The notes beneath the pieces are model-generated. The model was not told the origin of the DNA and did no database searches. It saw nothing but the letters and a program-made list of their open reading frames with translations. From Chloroflexota bacterium (lineage in GTDB: Bacteria > Chloroflexota > Anaerolineae > Anaerolineales > DRMV01), in the NCBI GenBank assembly GCA_011322445.1, contig DRMV01000047.1:59495-123494 (forward strand): DNA of 64,000 nt. Reading direction: 5' to 3'. How positions within the stretch are numbered: the stretch's first letter is position 1; each line of letters starts with the position of its first letter. A program made the position numbers and the translations under genes. This document shows positions 41,820 to 53,800 of this stretch, in pieces.

Positions 41820-44800
41820 ATGTCGCACTTTGCCCGCACTTTTCGTCGCCTTTTTACCACGCGCTGGTTTCATGTGCTCATAGCGGCATTGTGGCTGGGG
41901 GGGCAGGTGCTTGCTGTGGCCGCGCGCCCAGCCCAGGCTTTGGGGAATGCATCGCTGGCCCCTGCTGTGGAAAGTGATGCGTTGCCGCAGGGCGTCGCGC
42001 CTGCTGCCAACGAAAAACCGCTGACCGCGCCGGCGGCCTCCGTGAGTCTGGATATGCCTTCCTCCGTTTTCCTGGGGGAAGATTTTCAGTTTACGGTGAC
42101 TTTCGACAACACCGGTGACCAGCCCGGTTACGGCCCTTTCGTGGATCTGATATTCCCTGTCACAGGGCAGGATGGCGACGATGGGGTGGATTTTTTGGGC
42201 GCGACTTATTTGGGGACGGATGTCGAGAGCGTGGTGCAGACTTTCCCCGATGATGGCAGCGGGACGGGGTGTGTTTCCCATCCCTGGCTGCGCGACAACA
42301 CGGGTGCGTATGTGCAGGTTTGTGGGAAGGCAGGCGACAAGTTGGTTTCCCTCGAACTGCCGTTTGGCTCTTTTGTGCCTGACCAGCCCGCCGTGAATAT
42401 CACCGTCAAGGCGCATTTGAGCGACCTGGCCGACATTTCGCCCGCGCTGACCATCAAAGCCCGCGGTGGTTACATGTACGGCGCGACGCCGGAAGACGAT
42501 TGGTGCTGCGGCGATACGCCGATTGCCCAGCCGAGCAGCAACGACGGCACCGGCTGGCCCAGCGGCGACGTGACGCCGGTGGTGATGACGGCGGAAAAGG
42601 CGTTTACAGGGAAAGACAACGTCTCGCCGGAAATTCCTTCGGGCGAGACCCCTGCCGAGCGTTACATCATCAGCGCAGATGTGGCTACCGGGCAAACCAT
42701 CACGGATTTGCGCATCCAGGACCCACTCCCAAAGACGGTGCAATACATCAGTTATACGGTCAACGGGGCAACGGTGAAAACGGAAAATGCCTTGCCTTCG
42801 ACTTCAACCCCGGGGGGAACTTTTGATATTACCCTCGATGATGTCACCGGCGTGGATGGCAACGATGTCACCGTTGAAATTTATTACTACATCCCTCGGC
42901 TGGACGCCGACGGCAACCCAACCATTGACCCCAACACCGGCGTTGCCCAGAATACCGACAATTCGGCCACTGTCACCGGAACCTGGACACCGAAAGACTC
43001 CCGTGATGGCGATACACCGGAAAGCATCACCGTGGGGCCTTTCGGGGTGTTGCAGAAGTCCCTTCAGATTCAGAAATCGGTGCGCGATCTCACCGACGCC
43101 ACTTATTCGCCCAAAGATGTCGTGGAATACACCCTTGATTTTCAGGTTTCCGACTTCTTTGCTTTCGACCAGGTGGTGGTGACCGACACGCTCTCCGACG
43201 GGCAGCACTTCGACCCCTCTTTCACGCCCACGCTGGAAATCAACGGCAACACCTACGCGCTCTCGCCAGCAGCGGGCTTTGGCAGCAGCAACTATGACGT
43301 CCTCTGCAACTATACCGGCGGCCCTGGTAGCGAGTGTACGGCGGCGGATAGCAGCATAGCGGCGGGCAGCACCAAACTGGTGTTTCGCGTCTCTCAGGAA
43401 ATCATCGATCGCGCGCTGGATGCCAATGGTCGCCTGGTGGGCGGTTGCGTGGATCCGGTCAACGGTAGCAATCCGCCGGACTGTGGTACCTATAATGACG
43501 GCAAGACGGAAGGCCACATTGTCTTCCGCGCCAAGATTCTAGATCAGTTTACCGACGATTACCCTTCCGGCGACCCCAGCGTGGACCAGGGTGACAAACT
43601 CGACGACCAGGCCACCATTTCGGCGCGGCTGTTGAATACCGTCGATTTTACACCGACAGGTTCCACGGTGACGGACGACGCCACGGCAGGGTTTACCATT
43701 GGCCGCGGCGAGTTGACGAAAGCGGTTTATGCCATCAACGGCAGCACCACCCTGCCCACGGACGCCAATGGCAATGTCATCATCAAGCCCGGCGACGAGG
43801 TAACGTACCGCCTGACCTACACGCTGCCTTCTTCGGATATAGAAAACCTTTCCTTTGATGATTATTTTCCCCTGCCGGTTTTCCATGTGGATGACCCCGA
43901 TCAGGATGGGACTGCAGGCCCGGCGTGGAGTTTCTCGGCTGCGGGCGGCATTCCCGCGCCCGGCGTGGTGACGTTGGGGCCTTCGGATACGTTCTACCAG
44001 TACATGACTGACGGTTTGAACAACGGGACGGGGAATCTGACGGCTTCCCAGCACAACACGACCCCCACGCAGGAACCCGTTGTGGTGAGCAATACAGCAG
44101 CCAACAGCATTGCGATTTATTACGCCGATTACGACGACACGCGCGACCAGAGCACCACGGTAGATTTGCTCTTCACGGTTGTGGTCTCCGCAGATCCTTT
44201 TGCCGATGGCCTTTTCCTTACCAATCAGGCGCATGCTTATGAAGGCAGCACCAATGCTGCCGACAGTACGGCCAACGGCATCGTGCAGGTCAAACTGACC
44301 GAGCCGGTTTTGACGAGCAAGAAAGGCATTGTGTGGACGAGCAACCCCAATGCCCATTTCAGCACCGATGTGGGGCCGGCGGGGGTGACGTTTAACGACC
44401 CGAGCAACAGCCCGCGCTGGAGCGGCACGATCAACGCCGCGGGGCTGGATGCCACCCCCATCGATGCCAACGTCAGCGGCGTGGACGCTGGCGACATCGT
44501 CACCTTTGCCATCACCATTCGCAATACAGGCTCCAGCCTGAAGGGTGCTTTCGACATTCAATTGCGGGACGTGCTGGACAGCAACTATTACCAGATCCCC
44601 ACGAACAGCACCGGCCTCAACCTGCAAATTTACTACGGCGATGGCAGTGGGCCGATTTCCTACACTGGCTTGGGCGGCGGGCCGGATGGCACCGATGGCA
44701 CTGCGGATGACCTCTTTGGCAACGGCATCGAGTTGCAAGATCCAGTAGGGGAGGGCGTCTGTCAGGCGCACGACCCGAATTCCAACAACGATGTCATCAT

Positions 44801-47800
44801 TATTACCTACGATCTGACCGTAAAACCGGACGTGCACCCAACCAACGACGGTCTCAACACCTCCCATCTCATGCACTATGCCGGCGCGGAAGGCGGCCCT
44901 AACCACTTGGCGGTAGACGACACCGACACGGCCCATGCAACCACCCTGGCGGGTTTTTCCAAGACGCTGGTAAACACCGAAGTGGTCACCGCCGATAACG
45001 GCAGCGGCGACGTGGTCATCGGGGAACTGGTGACCTACAAACTGACCGCGGTCGTGCCGGAAGGAGAGATACCCAATGCCCGTTTGGTGGATACGCTCGA
45101 CGACGGCCTGGCTTACGTCGGCTGCACCAGCGTGACGGCCTACTCCGGCAATGCGGTCACCTCGGACGTGACCACCGATCTCGCCAGCGGCTCGGACTTC
45201 AGCGGCGTGTGTAGCAACAACGTGACCGTCGCCAACGACGGGCATAATCTCACCTTCGATTTGGGCAACATCACCAACGCCAACCGTGACGACGACAAAC
45301 TCGAGACCATCAAGGTGATCTATCAGGCCGTGGTGCTGAACGTGAGCGGCAACCAGAGCGGCACGCTGCTCAACAATAGCGCCTCCTTCCTGATGGATGA
45401 AGGCAGCGGCGATGTGACATTGGGAGGGGGCAGCGCGCCAGAGGTGACCGTCAAAGAACCCACCCTCACGCTGAGCAAATCGGCAGACCCCACTGCGACC
45501 GACGCGGGCAACACGGTGACTTATACCCTGACGGTGACGAATGGGAGCGCCTCCGGTGATACCACGGCGTATGACGTGGTTTTGAGTGATAGTGTCCCGG
45601 CAGGGATGAACTACGTCTCTGGCTCCTTTGGCGTGGTTTCAGGGAGTTGTGACGTTGCGCCTACTTCGACCAGTGATACCAACGGCAGCCTGGAAGCCCA
45701 GTGGGATGCTTTCCCGGCGAACAGCAGTTGTCAGTTGACCTTCCAGGCGACGGTGGATTATGGGGTGGCACCGGGGCAAAGCATTGAGAACACGGCGCAT
45801 CTTACCTGGACGAGTTTGTCTGGCGATCAAACGGCGCCGCGCTCCACTTACAACACGGCTTCCACCGAGCGCACCGGCGCGGACGGCGTTGGCGGCGCAT
45901 TGAACGACTATGCTGCGGATTCCAGTGCGACGGTGACAATTCGAAACGTGGCCCCCGATAAGTATCAGAAAGGCACTTCCGAAAGTCACACCAGTGGGGC
46001 CAATCTGGCAATTGGCGAGATTGTGCGCTACCGGCTGGTGGTGGCATTGCCGGAAGGCACGTCGAAGAATTTCCAGATTCACGACAGCCTGCCAGAGGGC
46101 GTTACCTTCTTGAATGACAACACGGCCAAGGCGGCGTTTGTTTCCAACGGCACGGGGATTTCTTCTACTGGCACCGGTGTGGCTCCGGCCATTACTGATA
46201 CCGATTGTTTCCTCACAGGTAACAGCGCCGACGGCACCACGCCAGCCATTCCAGACACGTGCAGCCCGCTGGCTGATGGGAATGTGAGCGCCCCTGCTGC
46301 CGTCACGCAGGACGATAACACTTTCGATACAGGCACGGATGTCTATTTCCGGTTGGGCGATTTGGAAAACCATGACAGCGATTCGGACACCGAATACGTG
46401 ATCGTGGAGTTCAACGCGCTGGTTGACAACAGCAGCACGGCCAACAACACGGCAGGCGATACGCTTACCAACAACTTCACGGTGTGGATTGATGGCACCC
46501 AAAACGATGGCGCGTCCAACGACGTCACGGTCACGGTGGTCGAGCCGCACATTACGGTGGACAAGAACGTCGTCACCGCGGCGACCGATGCTGGTGATCC
46601 GATGGTTTATCGCATCAGCATTACCAATGATGCCAGTGGAGCGGATGCGGCGGCTGCATTTGACCTCTCGCTCACCGACACCTTGAGTTCGTATTTGAAC
46701 CTGAACGGTGTCACAATTTACACCGACGGCACGAATGGCTCGACGACGCTGGCTGGCTCTTGTGGTGATACGCTCCAGACGGTAACGGATAATTCCGGCA
46801 CGGGCACTGGCGCGACGGCAAAAGTTGACATTACTTGCTTGAACCCTGGTGAGAAGGTGGTTGTTGACATCAACGCGACCGTGGTGAACGATGTGCCTGC
46901 AGGCGTCACGATTGCCAATACGGCTAATGGTGAAGGCTCCAGCCTTCCCGGTGCGGGCACGCCAAACGGTTCGGGCAGTAACGATACGGGGTCGATGACG
47001 CCCGGCGCTTCGGGCACGACGACGGGTGAACGCACTTACTCCGATAGCAGCGCGACTTCGACGGTGTTGGCCAGACCCACCATTGACAAGTCGGTTGCCT
47101 CCACCCAATACACCATCGGCGACCAGATCACCTTCAACTTGCTCGTTACGCTGCCGGAAGGCGTGACGCAGGATCTGGAGATCTTTGACGACCTGCCGAC
47201 CGGGCTGGAGTACGTCAGCCATAGCATCATCACCACGGCAGCCGCCAGCGGCGGCCTGCTGGCCGCTGACTTCAACGGCTCTTTGCCTGCCCCAACAGTC
47301 ACGGCCCCCGGCGGCTCCGGCGGCGACGTCACGCTGACCTTCGGCGACACCACCGTTACCGATGACAACGACACCGATAACAACGCCTTCCTGGTGCAAA
47401 TCGTGGCCCGCGTGATGAACGTCACGGACAATCAGGACGGCGACAACAAGACCAACACCGGCACGGTGCGCTGGACGAATCCCAACAATGGCAACACCGC
47501 CAGCGCCAGCGACACGGCGGCTATCAGCATCATTGAGCCGCGCATCACCACGACCAAGTCGGTCTCCCCGGCCAGCGGGGTCCAGGCAGGTGACACGCTG
47601 ACCTACACGATCAAGTTCGAGAACACAGGGCACAGTGAGGCTTATGATGTGACCGCGGAAGATACCCTGGCGCAGGGTGTGAGTTACAACAGCAACTCGG
47701 CTTCCTGTACCGACGGCTCGAACAACGTGCCGGTCAGTGTGAGCGTCAACGGCAATACCCTGTCCTTTGACGGCGTGCCCGCTGGCGCTTGGGATATCCC

Positions 47801-50800
47801 CGCAGGCGACTACATTGAATGCACCTACACTGTCACCGCGCAGGATAGCCTGTACGTGGACGGCGACCATACCAATACGGTGGATGCGGACTGGAGTTCC
47901 CAAGACGGCACGCCCAGCGCGCCCGATGTGGAACGCGTGTATGACGACACGACGACATACAACTTCGATGGCACGCAGGATACCGCTTCGGCTGCTTTCC
48001 AGGTGGCTGCGCCCACGCTGCAAAAGGACGATGGCGGCGTTTCCCAAACCCTTATCGGCGATACCATCCACTTCACGCTGACCATCACCAGCCCCAAGGG
48101 CACGCTTCGCGATGCTGTGGTGACCGATCACTTGCCGGAAGGCTTGACTTACGTGAGCGGTTCTCAGCAAGACAACGGCGCGCTTTCCACCACGCCCACA
48201 TTTACGGTCACCAACAATGCCGATGGCACGACCACATTGAAGTGGGATTACGGCGCGACGCCTGTGGCGCAGTCCAGCCCCTTGACCATCGAATACGATG
48301 CAGTGGTGGCAAACGTAGCCAGCAATCAGGATCTCACCACGCTGACCAACGACGTTTATTTGAATTACACCAATGCGGCGGGCTCCGATCAGCAGTTGCA
48401 CGATAGCGAGTCTTCCCAGGTGACGGAAGCCAGCCTGACCATTGACAAAAGCGTGAGCGTGATTTCGCCGCAGATCGACGCGGGCGGTCAGGTGAACTAC
48501 ACCATCACCATCGAAAACCCCAACGATGGCAGCAGCCACGCCACGGCTTACGATGTGCATTTTGCCGACGATTTGCCTTCCCAGGTGACGCTGGAGACGA
48601 CTTCGGTGAGCGTTTCGGGCGGCACGGTGGAAGCAAACAACACTTCGGGCAACAAAGTGGATGTCACCATCAGCGATATCGCGGTGGGTGGCTCCGTGAC
48701 CATCACTTACTCGGCCACGCTGAACACCAGCGTGACGCCGCAGCAGTTGATCGAAAACACCGGCGACCTGGACTGGACGAGTCAGCCCGGAAGCAACGCG
48801 AACGAGCGCACCGGCGCCGACGGCGCAGGCGGGTTGAATGACTACGCGGTCTCGGATACGGCCAGTTTCACCAGCGACGACGCGACCGCGTTGGATAAAC
48901 TTACGCCTTCTCCCACTCAGTACACCATCGGGCAGGAAGTCACCTTTGACCTGGTAGTGACCCTGAACGAAGGCACCACACCTTCGCTGGTGGTGACGGA
49001 TGACCTACCGAACGGCCTGGAGTACGTCAGCCACAGCATCGTAACCAGCGGTGCCCCGCTCACTAAAGCCTTCAGCGATCCCGCTGAGGTGAACAATCCC
49101 ACCGTCACGGTGACCTCGGGTGATGGCGGCGGCATCACATTGGACTTTGGCGATGTGACCGTTACCGGCAACAATGACACCGACGACAACAGCTTTGTCG
49201 TGCGGGTGGTGGCCCGCGTGGTGAACGACAACACATACAAATCGGGCGACACCCTGACCAATCATGCCACGCTGCAATATACCAACGGTCAGGGGAACGC
49301 CCAAACCCTCACGGATTCCGAGAGCATCACCCTGGTGGAGCCGCAGATCACCACCACCAAATCGGTTTCCCCGAGCAGCGGCGTGCAGGCGGGCGACACT
49401 TTGACCTACACGTTGCAGTTCTCGAACACTGGGAACAGCACGGCCTACGATGTCACCGCCGACGACGCTTTGCCTAACGGTGTGACCTACACCACGGGTT
49501 CCGTGGCCTGTCAGGACGACGGCGGCAATACTGTTCCCGCGACCGTAACGGCCAGCGGCCAGAACCTGCACTTCGATGGCAGCCCCGCGGGCGCATGGGA
49601 TATTCCGGCCAATGGCTACATTGAGTGCCACTACACGGCCACGGCAAACAGTGATATTCCGTTGGGTGGGTCGTTTACCAACACCGCAGACGCCGACTGG
49701 AGCTCGTTGGACGGCACTGTGAACGGCGAGCGCATTTACAACGATACTGCCGGGACGCCTCAGGATGGCACGCAAGACGAGGCCAGCGCGACGTTCACCA
49801 CCGATCAGCCTTCTACGGTGGACAAAGACGATGGCGGTGTGACCCAAACCATGATTGGCGACACCATCCATGTCACCATCAGGGTTTCCAGCCCCACCGG
49901 CCAACTGGCGAACACGGTGGTCACCGACGTGCTGCCGGAAGGCATGAAATACCTCGCCGGCTCTCAGAGCACCAGCGGCATCTCGGCCGCGACGTTCACG
50001 ATCAGCGGCCCCAACGACGGCACGGCTTCGACGACTTTGACGTGGGACTTCGGCACCGCCACGGTTTCCAGTTCGCCCTTTACCATTTCTTACGACGCGG
50101 TGGCGACCAACACCAGCGGCAATGTGGACGGTACCAACCTGGTGAACGACGTGACGTTCTCGTATGACGATGCGGATGGCACCACGCATACCCTGACGGA
50201 TTCCGACGATACTACCATTGTGGAAGCCGCGCTGACGGTTGATAAGCTGATTTCCAGCATCGACGCCACCCAAGATGCCGGTGACACCGTAACCTACCGC
50301 GTGACCATTACCAACCCCAACGCATCCAGCAATGCCCCGGCATACGACGTCCATTTCGCCGACACCCTGCCCGCGGCGGTGGCGTTGGATACCGCCTCCG
50401 TGTCGGTTACTTTGAACGGCGGGGCAACCGGCATGACCAACAACTCCAGCGGCAATGACGTGGACGTCACCATTGACAACGTCCCGCTGGATGCCTCGGT
50501 GGTCATCGAATACAAAGCCACGCTGCAAGATAGCGTGACGCCTTCCGAACTGATTGCCAACACCGCCCACACGACCTGGACTTCCCAGCCCGGCGCGAAC
50601 GCCGACGAGCGCACCGGCAGCGACGGCGCGGGCGGTTTGAACGACTACGTTGCCAGCGATACGGCATCCTTCAATGTCCACGACCCCTACTACAGCAAGT
50701 CACTGGAAAGCACCTCGGAAGCCAGCACGCTGGACCCCAATGTCACCATTGGTGAAGTCTTGACCTTTGTCCTCAACGTCACCTTACCGGAAGGCACCAC

Positions 50801-53800
50801 GCCGTCGCTCCATATCGTGGATAACCTCCCTGATGGCCTGGAATACGTCGTCGGCTCGGTGCAGGTGGATACGACCGGCTTCAACGGCACGGTGCCCGCG
50901 CCCACTGTCGCCCCCAGCGGCTCGGCTTCCAGCGGGCAGGACATCACGATAGATTTCGGCCAGATCACGGTGGCTTCCGATAACGACGACACCAACAACA
51001 CCTTCAAAGTGCACTTCCAGGCCGTGCTTGTGGATGAAAGCGGCAACCAGAACGACAACACCCTGACCAACAATGCCACAATGCAAATTGGCAATGGCGC
51101 ACCCGTTACGACCAACGATGTCGCCGTGAATGTGGTGGAACCCGACCTCTCGGTCACGAAGGCGGTGAGCAACGCCACACCGGCCTATGGCGAAACGCTG
51201 AATTACACGCTCACCGTGGCGCACACGAGCGATAGCACGGCAGATGCCTTTGATGTGGAAGTCACCGATGTTATTCCCGTCGGGCTGACCTATGTGACCG
51301 GCTCTGCCACAACGCCAACAGGCTGGGTGGTTTCCTACAATGCTGCCACCCACACCCTGACCTGGAAAGGCGATTTGTCTCGCGCAACCGGCTCGGTACA
51401 ACTGACTTACCAGGCCAAAGTGGACGGCCCGCCCGCACCACCGAATATCGGCGACACTTTGAGCAACACGGCGCAGGCAACCTGGACTTCGTTGCCTGGC
51501 TCGGATGCCAACGAGCGGACCGGCGCTGGTGGCGTGGACGACTATGCCAGCGACGCTACGGCGGACGTCACGGTAACCGCGCCGAATCTTACCCTTTCCA
51601 AGGATGATGGCGGTGTGTCTTCGGCAGCAGGCCAGGTGATTGTGTACCACCTGAACTACGCCAACACCGGCAACGTTGAAGCCACCGGTGTGACCATCAC
51701 AGAGACCGTCCCCGCCAATGCCACTTTCAACGCGGCCAGCAGCACGACGGGATGGAGTTGCTTGGACGGCGCGACAACCGGTACGGTTTGTACGTTCTCG
51801 GTAGGCACGGTAGCCGCAGGCGCCAGCGGCACGGTGGACTTTGCCGTGCATGTGGATGACCCGCTGCCGGCGGGCGTGGGGCAGGTGAGCAACACGGCTG
51901 TCATTGCCGATGATGGTACCCACGGCCCCGAAAGCACCACCGACGATAACACGGCCAGTGATACCACCCCTGTTGCCGCTGCACCTGACTTGCAAATTAC
52001 CAAGACCGACGGCGTCGAAGTGGTGGCTGCTGGTAGTCAACTGACTTACACCCTCACTGCCACCAACGTCGGCACTCAACACGCCACGAATGTGGTCATT
52101 ACCGACACCATCCCCGACCATACCACCTTTGTCTCCGCCAGCAACGGCGGCACTTACGACGACACGACCCGCACGGTCACCTGGCCGACGCTGGATCATC
52201 TGAACGTTGGGGAGGCCGTCACTTATACGGTCACTGTGACCGTGGGCGACCCACTGGCAGCAGGTGCGACTGCAATTACCAACCGCGCTGAAGTGCAGGA
52301 TGATGGCGCAAACGGCAGTGACCTCGATCCGGCAGATAACGTTGCTGTGGATGTGGATAGTGTCACCACAGGCTCGAAGTCTTATCAAGGTTCCAACCAG
52401 GCCTTCACGACCGACCCCGACGCGGCCATTGGTGAATTCCTGACTTACGAAGTGACGCTCACAGTGCCGGCAGGGCGGACGTTGAGCAATGTTACCCTCA
52501 CCGATGTCCTCGGGCGCGGGTTGGCCTTTGTTTCCTGTGAGAGCGTTGACCTCGATGGCGTGATTTCCACGGCGGGCAACGCCGTGGCGCTGTGCAACGA
52601 CCCCACGAACCCCACTGTGAGTGCTTACCCCACGGGGAGCGCGGCTGCGGAAGATCAGGGCCGTGAGGTTGTGTGGCACTTCGGTGACCTGACCAATGGC
52701 AGCACGACCGATGCCACGGTCACTGTGCGCTATCAAGTGGTTGTGCTGGATAGCGCCGAAAATCAGAGCGGCGTCTCGCTTAACAACCAGGCTGTCTGGC
52801 AATGGACGGGTGGAGAAGTTTCGGGTAGTGCAACCCCTGTGACCGTGCGGGAGCCCGATCTTGCCATCAAGAAGTTTGCTTCCCCGCGTGTGGTGTTGCC
52901 TGGAGAGCCTATTACCTTCACCCTGGAAATTGCTCACACAGCGGAAAGCGAAACCAATGCGTATGACGTGGTGGTGACCGACGAGTTGCCGTACAAGTTA
53001 CGTTACGTTGATGCGAGCCTGACGGTTGTCGATGGTCCAACCCCCACCAGTATGGCTTACGATGCGACCACGCACACCATCACCGTGACGTGGGATGAAT
53101 TCCCGCTTGGCAGCACGGCGCGCATCCGGTTCCAGGCTACCTTGCATACCAGTAGAGGGCACAGTGCGACCAACACTGCTTCTGTGGCGTGGTCGAGTCT
53201 GCCCGGCGATGTTAGCGCGCCGCAATCGAATTACAACACCCTTTCGCACGAGCGGCAATACGACCCCCTTAGCCCTGTGGACGTATACAGCCATGAGGAC
53301 AGCATCAGTGTGATGATGGCGTTGCCCGACACGGGCTTTGCTCCTGGGCGGGTGACCACGCTGCCCGAGCAAAAAGTGGCTTATGACAAACTGGATGGGT
53401 TGATTCTGGAAATCCCCAAGTTGGGCGTGCGGGTGCCGATTGTGGGTGTGCCGCGCGACGACAAAGGCTGGAATTTGACCTGGCTGTGGGACGAGGCGGG
53501 TTGGCTGGAAGGCACGGCCTTCCCAACCTGGGAAGGGAACACAGCCCTGACCGGGCATGTTTACCTGCCCGATGGCGAACCTGGCCCCTTTGTCCACCTG
53601 TACGACTTGCGCTGGGGCGATCAGGTCTTCATCGACGCAGACGGCAAGCGCTACGTTTACGAAGTGCGCGATGTCAGGCTGGTGGAGCCCAACGATGCCT
53701 CCGTGCTTGGGCATAAGAATCGGGACTGGGTGACGCTCATCACCTGCAAAGGCTACGACGAGGCCAGGGGCAGTTATGACTATCGCGTCGTGGTGCAGGC

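Noticed and set aside
43539..52937. Long minus-strand open frames opposite the giant surface protein (568, 973, 558 and 717 residues)
   Set aside because: They are shadows of a repetitive Thr/Asp-rich gene. They are low in hydrophobic cores, have no motifs, and change with the repeat pattern.
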